Origin: Liopterus haemorrhoidalis
Lineage: Eukaryota > Arthropoda > Insecta > Coleoptera > Dytiscidae
DNA length: 64,000 nt
Direction of reading: 5' to 3'
Assembly: GCA_963971575.1 (NCBI GenBank)
Contig: OZ020624.1
Coordinates: 31,632,356-31,696,355 of the forward strand
Shown here: positions 33,513 through 44,364 of the stretch, one piece after another
Layout of the letters: each line of letters opens with the position of its first letter
How positions within the stretch are numbered: the stretch's first letter is position 1
Made by a program: the position numbers and the translations under genes
The notes under the pieces: generated by a model
Database searches by the model: none
What the model was told of the DNA's origin: nothing
Seen by the model: the letters and a program-made list of their open reading frames with translations, nothing else

Positions 33513-34333
33513 TAGACTTAGTTTTTGATACGATGTTTTCGACTTTTATCGTTTGTTATTCAAATGCAATTTAATTAAATTTCCTGAATTTTAAAATGAG
33601 TGGAAACACGTAACCGGCGTGTCGTGTCAAAATATTGATTAAATAAAATAATTAAAGTAAATCTGTAGTAATTTTTTAAGTTGATACATGTGCAAATTTA
33701 AACAGGGACTGTTAACGCTTCAAGTTAAAATATGCAAGACCTTCTGAACATAATAAATCTTCCTTAAGTAAGACTAGCAAGATAAGCAAGCTAACGTTAC
33801 TAAAGATAGATTTTCTAATCTAATTAAAGCGTTATTGATTTTCCAGGACTTATAACGGTCATAGTTGCAAGGACATTTCAAAAGTGCTGCATCAGGACGT
33901 TTTAGAAGATGATTCTGATTAATAACTTATTGATTTCGCCACTGTTTGGTAAATATTTTCACGAATCGAAGAACAAGCGGAAACTGATACTTAATATTTA
34001 ATCATTATTTCCGGGAATTAATTTTCGGAAAAGAGCTTGTTGTTTTTGAATTTATTGCAGAGTACTTTGGAGTTTTGGTATTTATTACCTTGTTTGCGAA
34101 ATTTTAGGTTTTTGCTGCCAGCACTTTAAATATAATCAATGATAAACAAAAATATCTCAAAAACGGTTAAAGATAAAGTACTCCAGTTTAAATTTTTGAA
34201 TTAATAAAACATTTGGTCCCTTGTAAAAGTTGCTTTAAACTAACATAAAGACAGATAGACATATATTTTTTAATAAGAAATAGCTTTAAATTGTCGCGTT
34301 AAATAGCCACTTACGAGTGACTACAACCAAGAG
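33513..34333. other. No gene; one solo CTCAAAAACGGTT unit
   Basis: Non-coding. At 34146-34193, ATCTCAAAAACGGTTAAAGA with TTTAAATTTTTGAATTA is a single unit of the dispersed repeat described at 47.3 kb. Confidence 0.45.
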
Positions 34334-34612
34334 TAGTTAACAAGGAGGGTTCTGGATCAAATTGGTTGGTCTAGAACTCCCCCAGTGGTCTATAATTCTC
34401 CTAGTGTTTCTAGACCAAACTGTGGTCTAGAGACACAACTTTTAAAACACAAAATTGTAAATTTTAAAACATACACTTTGGTCCGAACTCCAATTGTGTT
34501 TCTAGTCCACCACACGTTGGACCAGAAACACAAGGAGAGTTCTAGATCACTGGGGGAGTTCTGGACCACAGAGGAAGTTCTGGACCAACCAATTTGGTCC
34601 TTGTTTAATTAC
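34334..34612. mobile_element. Fold-back element built from a short repeated motif
   Basis: The left arm GTAGTTAACAAGGAGGGTTC ... TTGGTTGGTCTAGAACTCCC and the right arm GTAATTAAACAAGGACCAAA (reverse complement) pair over about 120 bases each, leaving an AT-rich centre (34440-34480). Both arms are made of a degenerate 20-base unit (TGGTCTAGAACTCCCCCAG, TGGTCCAGAACTTCCTCTG). There is no coding frame. The structure is that of a snap-back or fold-back MITE. Confidence 0.75.
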
Positions 34613-34767
34613 TACCAAGATGTTTTTACATAAGAGGAAGTTTCAATATGTCAGTTGAAACTAATTTACTTGTTGACATTAGAGAGCTGTTCCCTTCTAA
34701 TTTTAAAAATAGTGTATCGACGCACACTTACTGCATAAATAATTTAAAACAATATTATACGATCATT

Positions 34768-35859
34768 ACACTGCCCAACAAAATAGTTTTTTTATCTTGG
34801 TGCCGGAAAAGTAAGAACTGATTTTGGATATTTTTGATGTGCTGATTCCAAAATACCTGACTCTTTTTCGTAGCAGCTCTAGTTTTTGAGATACAAACTA
34901 ATTGATTTTAGTTTTTTATCTAAAAACGGTAAACTTCCTCCTTGGACAGCGAAGTGGATATACAAAATATCTTTGTTTTTTATGTCTTTGGGTTAACAGA
35001 AATTGGGTGATTTCCATTAAGAAATGTCATAATTCAAGAAAAACAAAACGTTGTCAACGAACCTTTGGTTGCGAGAGAGAAAATTATATTTCCACCCTTG
35101 CATATCAAGTTTGGGTTTATGTAGCAATTTTTGAAGGCTTTAAATCGAGATGGACTTTGTGTAGGCTACTTGACACGTAAATTTCCTGGGATTAAAAACT
35201 GAAAGCCAGAATATTTGATGGTCCTCAGATAAGGCAACCTACTGAAGATCCACAATCCAATCCAACCGCATCAATGAACGAGATTGAATCTAATTCTTGG
35301 TGTTCATTTATTGAAGTAGTACAAAATTTTCTTGTAAATCATTAGGCAGAGAATTAGTGTAAAATATGCTTTCCAACTTTAATATTCTCGGTTGTATTAT
35401 GACCACTTACCAGAAAACCTAGATGATTTTAGTGGAGAACCAGGGAAAAGATTCCATCAGGACATAGATAGATATCAAGAAAGATAAAATAGCCACATGA
35501 TGACCTACTACTGTTGGAGTCTTCAGAAAGACTGTTCTGGTAAACTCCATGCTAGAAAGTCGTACAAAAGAACATTTTTAAGTGATAAGTGATGAATGTA
35601 TATCTACTTTGTGATATAAATACCACACTTTGTCTCTTTTGTGTTTGTAACTGGCAGTTGGAGCAAATACTAACAGTAATAACGTGAAAAATACACAAGT
35701 TAAGGAATAAGATATTTTATTGTAAAAGAGGCCAATAATGCGTATCTCAAAAACTAGATCTGATAGACCAAATCTGACGGCTATTTTGGATTATGTGCCC
35801 AAAAATTACCCAGAGACAGTTAAAAACTCGCAGGCACCAAAATGTCTGTTGGGCTGTGT
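34768..35859 (+). mobile_element. Decayed DNA transposon with ACACTGCCCAACA ends
   Basis: Terminal inverted repeats are ACACTGCCCAACAAAATAG (left) and ACACAGCCCAACAGACATT (right, reverse complement), with a shared TTGGTGCC about 20 bases further in. Between them, in several frames, are IIFPPLHIKFGFM, QFLKALNRDG, GYLTRKFPGIKN, FIEVVQNFLVNH, NMLSNFNILGCIM and DHLPENLDDFSGEPGKRFHQ followed by DI and YYCWSLQKD. I recognise this as the C-terminal part of a protein repeatedly seen in arthropod and other invertebrate genomes (LPPLHIKLGLMKxFVKAL ... SHLDxFPENLG-x-SxEQGERFHQD), usually unannotated. I do not know a function or superfamily for it. At least four frameshifts or stops mean this copy is dead. 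A second right end lies at about 35920-35934. Confidence 0.75.
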
Positions 35860-36558
35860 ATTTATAATAATAAAATAATTCTTTGTTGTTTTATGCACTT
35901 TTTCGTTTGGATGAATATTTGTGTTGGGCTGTGTTATTATTAAGAGTATCATCGTTTCATTACTTTTGAATCGACGTGTTTAATGCATCAGAGAGACATT
36001 TTAATAAAGCATATTATAATCAAAGATATATTTATTAATTTCATTCTTCACTTAGTGTTACGCCAAACCTGGTAAATACCACATCTGGTAGAAACCAAAA
36101 TAGTTTTAAGGATACATAAAGAACCACCCTTGTGTATTTTTTTTCTCCAGGATTCCTGATTCAACATAGCTGTAATATGTTGTATTTTTTCTTCCTCTCT
36201 TTGTTTTTATTTTAACATACTCGTGGTATTGTTAATTCGGTTTTTCAGTGTTGCCATATATGTAGTTTCTTGGTACGCGTGTTAAATCATATTTACTTGA
36301 AAATAGGGTAAATGACGGACAGTCTACATGAAATATGAATATACAGCCTGTGACGTTGATGTATGGAAGTGACAAATTGTTATTGCTTTTGCAAGGGCGC
36401 AATAGATTTTTTTTAGAAATAAGAATCTTGGTCACCGTATACAACTTCCTTCTCGTAGGTCACGGCTAAAAAAAGGTCAAGAAAATATTTAAAAAACTTT
36501 TAAAAGTATAACAAGAAGGTAGAGAATTGACAAAAACATTTTTCTCTCTGAATATATA
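35860..36558. other. No gene; extra ACACAGCCCAACA end
   Basis: TGTTGGGCTGTGTTATTATT near 35922-35941 is another right terminus of the preceding transposon family, without its interior. The rest is unassigned. Confidence 0.45.
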
Positions 36559-37130
36559 TACGAGGTGTGTTAATTAAGCAACCGGACTGATTTTAAAAAA
36601 TATTTTTAATCGAATAGAATTACAATTCAATATTGTCTCCCTCAAAATAACTTCTTTGAGAAGCCACACAGCGCTGGAGACGGTTCTTCTAATCCTCATA
36701 GCAGTGCTGGAACTCGGATACTTGATACCTTTCAGCTGTTCGGTTACGGACGTTTGAATGTTTTAGAATGTCCCAAAATGACGTCCTTAGAGGTGAGTTT
36801 TCATTCTTGGGAAGAGGAAAAAGTCACAAGGACTCAAGTCAGGCGAATAAGGTGACTGAGGAGCCACAGGAATGTTTTTACTGGACAAAACTCGTTTATT
36901 GTAATTACAGAATTTTCTCATCTCCAATTCATTGGTCAGAATCTGATGAACGGTAGTGTGAGTCAAATTCAACTCTTCCCCGATCATTCTGAAACCAACG
37001 ATTTCATCGGTTCTGTCGACATTTTCATTAGTTCTTGAAGATGAAGGCCTACTGTTGTGTGATTCATCTTTAATCAACTCTCTTTCAAAAAAAATTTCAG
37101 AGAAGATATGAAAATGGCGGTAGGAACAGG
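36559..37130 (-). mobile_element. Mariner group F, internally deleted
   Basis: Minus-strand mariner relic. Terminus TACGAGGTGTGTTAATTAAG at 36559. The transposase shows RPSSSRTNENVDRTDEIV, FRMIGEELNLTHTTVHQILT (second helix-turn-helix), NELEMRKFCNYNKRVLSS, then a jump to VAPQSPYSPDLSPCDFFLFP (third catalytic Asp region) and MKTHL. The first two catalytic Asp residues lie in the deleted stretch. The N-terminal end is replaced by unrelated sequence upstream of about 37090. It is one of two groups here with a TACGAGG-type terminus and SPCDFF/APCDFF motif (compare 61.7 kb). Confidence 0.75.
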
Positions 37131-37262
37131 ACGGCTCGAGACATCTTATCATACCAAAAGAAACTAATAGAAAAAATAACAACATTTATATATCGTACAT
37201 TCGGAAAAAATGCGGTAAACTGATGTATTTCTTAGAAGCATTTGAAATTAAATCTGCACAAA

Positions 37263-37526
37263 GTTATTATTATTATTATATTATTTATTTTACATCGGCC
37301 TTTATTTCTGCAACGAGGCTAATCGCCGATGCCAGGGGGCGAGCTCCTACACCTGGATGAGGGGTGAATGATTGTGAAAATGAGAGTAATGTAAACATAT
37401 TATTATCGCCCGAATAATATCACCAACGAAGCAGGCTCGAACCACCGGCCGCCCAATCACGCCTGTTTCTAACAGTCTAAAACCGCACGACTTAATGCGC
37501 TCGGCCACTCCGTTGGCACAAAATAA
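37263..37526 (-). mobile_element. tRNA-derived SINE, copy 2, with 13-base target duplication
   Basis: Full SINE on the minus strand. The head is GTGGCCGAGCGCATTAAG (box A), with box B GGTGGTTCGAGCCTGC near 37440; the longer box A-B spacing recalls a class II (Ser/Leu) tRNA. The body includes TCATCCAGGTGTAGGAGCTC and GCATCGGCGATTAGCCTCGT. The 3' tail is AAATAATATAATAATAATAA. It is flanked by AAATCTGCACAAA at 37250-37262 and 37527-37539, a perfect duplication proving LINE-type insertion. The body matches copy 1 at 7.1-7.3 kb closely. Confidence 0.92.
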
Positions 37527-37539
37527 AAATCTGCACAAA

Positions 37540-38030
37540 AGAAAGGGCATAAACTCATTAACGAACAACTAGTTCTGTTAGAATCGCCTATACTCAGGGC
37601 TTTGGTCAATGGTATTGCCTAATCCCTTTCACTTTTATCTGTATATAGTTTAAACCTGTACATTTAGTTTAAACTTATCAACATTCTTAATCACACTTTC
37701 ATTAATCGCACATTTCAAAAATCGCCACTAACACTTAAACACCTTGCACTCAAATAACAATATCACGAAAACTAAACAAAATATCAACAATCCAAGAACA
37801 TGGGGTAGAAAAGAGGTTATGCGCAACGCAATGCTGCCAACCGCATATCACTAAATATCCCCGTTGGCGCATAATTCAAAATTTTCGATTATTTTCTAAA
37901 CAGACCTCATAAGTGTTGCCTCATCCTGTATGGCTATCGTACAGCAGTCTTGTTTGCACCAACGTGTTCAGAAAATCTTTTCGCAGGCTCGAACTATTTT
38001 TTATGCCTTAAAACTTATATTTTTATAAAT
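37540..38030. other. No gene recognised
   Basis: Non-coding. It includes a CATTAGTTTAAAC-like doublet near 37640-37680. Confidence 0.35.
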
Positions 38031-39084
38031 ATACTGAATGATTTTGAACCACGTAGAAGGCAGTTTTATTGATAAAGTATAGCAACACATAATTTATTAG
38101 TTTCTAAAAGGTGGCAAGTGCATTCTTTATACCAAAGGGCATTATTGTTTTTGAAATGTCTACAGTCTGTTTTTACTTAGTTTGTTCATATTTTCGGCGC
38201 ATATATTTATTAATAGATTTTTTATGCATTAATACTTCATATATTTTTATAAATATACTGAATGATTTTGAACCATTGCTGGAATAAATGTATTGATGTT
38301 AATAGAAGTACTATTGAAAAGTAAAATTTATTTTAAATTGAAAAACCAAATCTTTAACAGTGAGAACGGAAATTTATTGGGTATCTCTCGTATATCTTTT
38401 AAATCATGCCCTAAAACATAGAAACCTATTTCTGTAATCCAAGAAGTTCACATTTCTTCGTTTTTGTTTCCTGTTCAATGTTATAAACTATTCGATTGTA
38501 GTGTTCTTTCATGGAGTATACAGATAACTGATACTGTATTTAGCATTGATTTATGCGAGGGTGTGTACGAACCTTTCCCCGCGGACTTTGGCCACAGAAT
38601 TGAGAAATGTGAATTCATATTTCTAAGACGTACTCATATATACATATCATCAGATATGTATGGATCAGAATTTACTATGAGATCGTGAACAAGTCTTGAC
38701 TATCAAGCAAAGGTTTTGTTATACATAAATCCAGTTTTTGTAATATTAATACTGGGTTTAACGGATGGTTATCTTACTGGAACAGTTGGAATTTTGGATT
38801 TATACAAATCTATATTTTTCATCTCCTACCAGAGGTCAATAGCATGTGTCCTGTGAGAAATATCTACCTCGTAATTAGTTTCTGAAAGGTGGCAGGTACA
38901 TTCTTTAGACCAAAAGGTATTATAGTTTTCGAAATTGCAACGGTCTGTGTTTAAGACTGTTTTTAGTTATTTAGTTAGTTAAAATTTTTGGCGCACAAGG
39001 CATGATGACTGACACAATCTAAATATGATCGACAAAAAATGGAGGCAAGTTTTTTAATGTACACATAATTTTTAAATTTTGTTC

Positions 39085-39267
39085 TTAAAGATTTCGAAGT
39101 ATTTTTTTAATGTTTTCACAATGTTTTTGCAATGTTGTACTCAAAATTAAAACATCATTATAACATACTAGGCAAGTTTTATTAATAAAGCAAAACATAA
39201 TTAGTTTCTGAAAGGTGGTTGGCGCATTCCTTAGACCAAAAGACATTATAGTTTTTGAAATGTTCAC
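39085..39267 (-). pseudogene. Ty3/gypsy RT core fragment, array unit 3
   Basis: The open stretch reads MNISKTIMSFGLRNAPTTFQ, then KLIMFCFINKTCLVCYNDVL and ILSTTLQKHCENIKKILRNL. It corresponds to the gypsy RT motif FxxMPFGLxNAPxTFQ followed by the YLDDILIFS catalytic box, whose first Asp is replaced (CYND). Sixty codons only; the rest of pol is absent. It is a satellite monomer, not a gene. Confidence 0.75.
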
Positions 39268-39407
39268 GGTCTGTGTTAAACACTGTTTTTAGTTATTTAT
39301 TTAGTTACAATTTTTGACGCACAAAGTATGATGACTGACTGAATCTAAATATTATCGAAAAAAAAAAAAATGGAAGCATTTTTTTTAATACACATAATTT
39401 TTAAGTC

Positions 39408-39599
39408 TTAAAGTTTTCGAAATATCTTTTTAATGTTTTCAACATGATATTGCAATGTTGTACTCAAAATTATATCTTCATTAAGACATACTATGCAAGT
39501 TTTATAAAAATAATCTCGCAAAACATAATTTATTATCTTCTGAGAAGTAGCAGAAGCGTTCTTTTGACCAAAAGGCATTATAGTTTTCGAAATGTTCAC
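39408..39599 (-). pseudogene. Ty3/gypsy RT core fragment, array unit 4
   Basis: It reads MNISKTIMPFGQKNASATSQ, then KIINYVLRDYFYKTCIVCLN and EDIILSTTLQYHVENIKKIF. This is the same RT segment as the neighbouring unit, with an extra VLRDYF stretch nearer to the ancestral protein and the catalytic box degraded to CLNED. The two units differ enough that the array is old or evolves without selection on the frame. Confidence 0.75.
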
Positions 39600-40441
39600 G
39601 ATCTGTGTTAAAGACTGTTTTTAGTTATTTAGTTTGTTACAATTTTTGGCGTACAAGGTATGTTAATTAAATCAATCTAAATATGATCGAAAAAAATAAA
39701 GGTATTTTTTTTTCATATACACAATTTTTAAATATGGTCTTAACGTTTTTAATAATGTTTTCACAATGTTATTGCAATGTTGTACTCAAAATTAAGACAT
39801 CATCAAGACATATTAGGCAAGTTTTATAGCAACACATAATTTAACAGTTTCTAAAAGGTGGCAGGTGCATTCTTTAGACCAAAAGGCATTATAGTTTTTG
39901 AAATGTCCACGGTCTGTGTTAAAGAATGTTTTTAGTTATTTAGTTTGTTACAATTTTTGGCGTAGAAGGTATGTTAATTGACTCAATCTAAATATGATCG
40001 AAAAAAATAAAAGTATTTTTTTTTCATATACACAATTTTTAAATATGGGCGTAACGTTTTTAATAATGTTTTCACAATGTTATTGCAATGTTGTACTCAA
40101 AATTAAGACATCATCAAGACATATTAGGCAAGTTTTATAGCAACACATAATTTATTAATTTCTAAAAGGTGGCAGGTGCATTCTTTAGACCAAAAGGCAT
40201 TATAGTTTTTGAAATGTCCACGGTCTGTGTTAAATAATGTTTTTAGGTGTTTAGTTTGTTACAATTTTTGGCGTACAAGGTATGTTAATTGACTGAATCT
40301 AAATATGACCTAAAAAAAAAAAAAAAAAAAATGCTGGTTTTTAAAAAACAAAACATATTTTTTAAATTGATACTGCAATGTTGTATTCAAAATTATGACA
40401 TCATCAAGGCGTACAAGGCAAGTTTTATTGATATAGTATCG

Positions 40442-41386
40442 TAGGGTGACCATTCGTCCCGCATTTTAACATTTTGTCCCGCATTGTCCCGCATTTTGGA
40501 TTTGGGAGGTGAGGACCTTTTTTTTGCTCTTCACTTGGATTTGGGAGGTGAAGACCTTTTTTTGCTCTTCACTTGGATTTTGGGAGATGAGGACCTTTTT
40601 TTTGCTCTTCACTTGGATTTGGGAGGTGAAAACCTTTTTTTTGCTCTTCACTTGGATTTTGGGAGATGAAGACCTTTTTTTTGCTCTTCACTTGGATTTT
40701 GGGAGATGAGGACCTTTTTTTGCTCTTCACTTGGATTTGGGAGGTGAAGACCTTTTTTTGCTCTTCACTTGGATTTGGGAGGTGAAGACCTTTTTTTTGC
40801 TCTTCACTTGGATTTTGGGAGATGAGGACCTTTTTTTTGCTCTTCACTTGGATTTGGGAGGTGAAGACCTTTTTTTGCACTTCACTTGGATTTTGGGAGA
40901 TGAGGACCTTTTTTTTGCTCTTCACTTGGATTTGGGAGGTGAAAACCTTTTTTTTGCTCTTCACTTGGATTTTGGGAGATGAAGACCTTTTTTTTGCTCT
41001 TCACTTGGATTTTGGGAGATGAGGACCTTTTTTTGCTCTTCACTTGGATTTGGGAGGTGAAGACCTTTTTTTTGCTCTTCACTTGGATTTTGGGAGGTGA
41101 GGACCTTTTTTTGCTCTTCACTTGGATTTGGGAGATGAGGACCTTTTTTTTGCTCTTCACTTGGATTTGGGAGATGAGGACCTTTTTTTGCTCTTCACTT
41201 GGATTTGGGAGGTGAAGACCTTTTTTTTGCTCTTCACTTGGATTTTGGGAGGTGAGGACCTTTTTTTGCTCTTCACTTGGATTTGGGAGATGAGGACCTT
41301 TTTTTTGCTCTTCACTTGGATTTGGGAGATGAGGACCTTTTTTTTGCTCCGTCCCGCATTGCCTTCTTAAGAAAATGGTCACCCTA
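40442..41386. mobile_element. Minisatellite-bearing hAT-like element, copy 2
   Basis: Same family as 18891-19347. Ends are TAGGGTGACCATTCGTCCCG and the inverse of TTAAGAAAATGGTCACCCTA. Flanks TAGTATCG and TAGTATAG are an 8-base duplication with one mismatch, and the neighbouring array unit at 38.07 kb shows the uninterrupted AGTATAGCAACAC context. The interior holds about 22 minisatellite units of 38-40 bases, arranged in higher-order repeats: a roughly 313-base block recurs (around 40509-40709 and 40822-41022) and a roughly 157-base block recurs near its right end. Long open frames through it on both strands are an effect of the unit, not genes. Confidence 0.88.
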
Positions 41387-42000
41387 TAGTATAGCAACAC
41401 TTAATTTATTAGTTTCTAAAAGGTGGCAGGTGCATTCTTTATACCAAAAGGCATTCTTGTTTTGAAATATCTACAGTCTAAAGGCTGTTTTTACTTAGTT
41501 AGTTCATATTTTTGGCGCATATTTTTATAAATAGGTCTAGAAAGCCTTGAATTTTATTTTTTAAATGTTTGCAATTCTGTTCTGTTGACCATTTTTGTGC
41601 ATTTACCTTGCTGGTGGTCATAATATGCATTTGTTTCCATTATTTACCAACAAGTCGTCATTTAAAGGCATTTTCTCACATATTTTGTTATGTAAGGATA
41701 TACAAGTTTCACACCATTGAATAGAGAGAAAAGAGTTTAATAATATCTAAAATAATATGTGTAGTGCAATTTGAAGTTTAACGGATGGTTATTTTATTGG
41801 AACAGTTGGAATTTTGGATTTGTACAAATCTATATTTTTCCTCTCCTACCAGGAGTCAATAACATGTGACCTGTGAGAAATATCTACCTCGTAATTAATT
41901 TCTGAAGGGTGGCAGGTGCATTCTTTAAACCAAAAGGTATTATAGTTTTCGAAATTTCCACGGTCTGTGTTTAAGACTGCTTTTAGTTGTCATACATTTT

Positions 42001-42943
42001 GCAAAACAAATGCAATACATTTTTGATACGGTTGTCGTCTGAGCCCCATTGCCCCAAATAAGTTTTATTTAAACAATATTTTTTGTAACTCTTTTTATTC
42101 AGGAAACAATCGAGATGAACATCAATGTTGCTTCGCCCTTTAGGCGGAATAATCTTGAGTTACTTTTTTTGTGATTTTCTGTCTCTCATGACATCTTACA
42201 ACCACTTCCTTGCTGTTAATTTTTTATTTAATCCATCTAAATATTATTTTATCGGGAGTTGTTTGAGTATAATAATAAATCAATTTAGAATCGGTTATCG
42301 AGTCTATATTCATAGTAAACTTTAGCAAGCTCGCGCAAACCGCAGTGTTTATCATATAGTAATCTACATTAATGACGGTATTGGGGGGTCTTATTTATAT
42401 ATTAGCTTTACACTTTATATATCGACTGCAGCTCAACCGACTTTAAACTTTATAGTCCTGTTTTATGACTGATTATATATTTATGAGAAAATGAAAAAAA
42501 GTTAATTGGCTAAAATTTTCACCCTAACATAAAAAAGGAGATAAAATGGATTTACACCTGTAAGACTAAACCGCAAGTAGCACTTAGATAACATCAAATA
42601 ATGGTCTACAACCAATGGTAAAAGAATGCTAGAATAAAGGATGATTTTCAATTGACGTACAGTTCGATTATCTAAAGTAGTCCAGTCAAGGTAATAATTC
42701 GAATTATGTAAGTACCTTTGTCGTAGTTATACCTTACATATAAATAACAAATTTTTAGATGCTTCATTTGGTTTTCTGTTATTATTGTGCCAATGTGAAT
42801 GAGAGAGAAACTCACCAGTACGTTAGTCATATTGTCACGGGGTGAATTCAAGAACAGAATCTTTTCTACAAAATTTATTATACAATATTAATTTACATCA
42901 GAATATAATTGTTGGTCAAAATGGCTGCTGGTGTTGTCCGTTA
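42001..42943. other. No gene; repeat shared with 22.68-22.79 kb
   Basis: 42040-42125 (GTTTTATTTAAACAATATTT ... GAACATCAATGTTGCTTCGCC) is a diverged copy of 22.70-22.79 kb. The remainder is unassigned. Confidence 0.4.
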
Positions 42944-42945
42944 TA

Positions 42946-44362
42946 CCCTTTTCACACTAGATTTTTAAGATCGGATGTTAAAGTGAATGTATCTTTAAAC
43001 GCTAATGTGAAACCGTATGGCCTCGTCTAAATACAAGCGATGTTTAAGACAGAGATCTGCGTCTTAAACTTCGTCCGCATTACCAACTTAATTTCTATTA
43101 TAAAAAAATACTACTTGACTTTGTGCTGTCAACATTTTATATTATCATAAACAAGAATACTGTATTATATCGACGTTATAGGGGAAACATTTTAAGATCG
43201 TAGCGCCACGCGGATTTTTTTGAAACCATTCTAAATCAGATACCACTTGACATTTACTAGTAAATAATAGCGAAAAGTGTATCAAAAAACGACAAAAAAT
43301 AAATAATTGTTTGGGATTTTCTGATTTTGTGAAGTGACAACACTTGTAAACATCTAAAATACTACATTTTGTGATCTGGTTTTAAGTTATGGCGGTTTTC
43401 CATTGTCGATTATTTTAACTATATTGGGGGAAATAATAATTCCCGTGTTGTTTATACCAAGGGGTAGAAATCTACAATGCTGGGCATATAATATTGTGTG
43501 GAGTCACTGAAAAAAACAGAGAGTTCATAAAGATTTATGCATTATGCCTAGAGACTTGTGTATTACAAACCCACACACAATAACAGGAATTTTCAAGATA
43601 TGCGATAATAAATACAAAATTGAAAATATTTTTTGTAGTCACTATCATTAAAATGTAATGAGCAAACTTTGATATAAGGGCTCACTTTTTTTCCAATTTT
43701 TAAATTGTTTATCTAAACATCGCGTCGATTCCTAACCTCTTGCTTTCCCAATTTTGTTTCGAACCGTACGGTGTCTGATATTAGTGGAAACAAATGAAAC
43801 GATATTTCCGGGTTTCTTCTTTTCAATGAATTTCACATAGGCACACAACAATATGTATTATACATTTTTCAATGATTATAATAAAACTTTAAAAACAAAC
43901 TTCATACAAAACCAATACACAAAACGAAATGTTATCTGATGTACACAAGTTCATGAAACGCTCACCAGATGGTAGGGTGCTTAGCTGCAAATCCCTATAA
44001 GAAGTTTATACTTATTGTTATAATAAAATTATTTATTTTAATAATGTGTTTAATAAAATACAGAGCTACAATAATTGAGATAAAATGTATCGACTTACAT
44101 GTTAATACAGATGTAATATATTCTTTATTGTAATGCCTTTATTGTAGAATGAAATGAAATATCCTTAATTGCTTCTAATAATTCAAAATGTGCGTCTGCG
44201 CACACAGTTCAAAACTGGTAATTTCATGACGGTAACTTAAGAACAAAATTACTGTAGCTGATGACAGCACCAGACATTTAAACATCAAGTGTGAAAGCAT
44301 ACCGATCTGAAACATCGGTGAACTTTAAGTTCACTCGTCTTAAAGATCTAGTGTGAAAAGGG
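42946..44362. mobile_element. Inverted-repeat element with CCCTTTTCACACTAGAT ends
   Basis: About 1.4 kb bounded by CCCTTTTCACACTAGATTTT on the left and its inverse AAGATCTAGTGTGAAAAGGG on the right, each next to TA (42944-42945, 44363-44364). Subterminal CTTAAAGATC-type and TTTAAGTTCA palindromes follow. The interior is AT-rich and has no recognisable frame. A truncated end of the same family sits at 17245-17365. TA flanks fit a Tc1/mariner-like or other TA-targeting element; with no transposase I leave the class open. Confidence 0.75.
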
Positions 44363-44364
44363 TA

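Larger units (their letters stand above)
38031..42000 (-). repeat. Tandem array derived from Ty3/gypsy reverse transcriptase
   Basis: At least eight units are anchored by a CTRAAAGGTGGCAGGTGCAT-type box at 38104, 38882, 39208, 39540, 39851, 40162, 41416 and 41902. Central units are spaced 310-333 bases apart; the 40162-41416 gap falls to about 300 bases once the inserted element is removed. On the minus strand each unit encodes, imperfectly, TIMPFGxxNAPATFQKxI ... CLVCxND-x-LILSTTLQxH, the Ty3/gypsy RT segment around the catalytic Tyr-x-Asp-Asp (here Tyr-Asn-Asp or decayed). Spacer sequence between RT pieces (GTTACAATTTTTGGCGTACA) is also repeated. The units at 38.9 and 41.9 kb share an additional 110-base flank. 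Confidence 0.75.

Noticed and set aside
40466..41465. Several overlapping 60-170-codon frames with repeated motifs such as LLFTWIW and NPSEEQKK
   Set aside because: They run through the minisatellite on both strands. The unit lacks stops in some frames; there is no start context, no domain and no conservation beyond the DNA repeat.
42946..44362. A piggyBac element (CCC-start termini)
   Set aside because: The flanks are TA and not TTAA, and no transposase is present.
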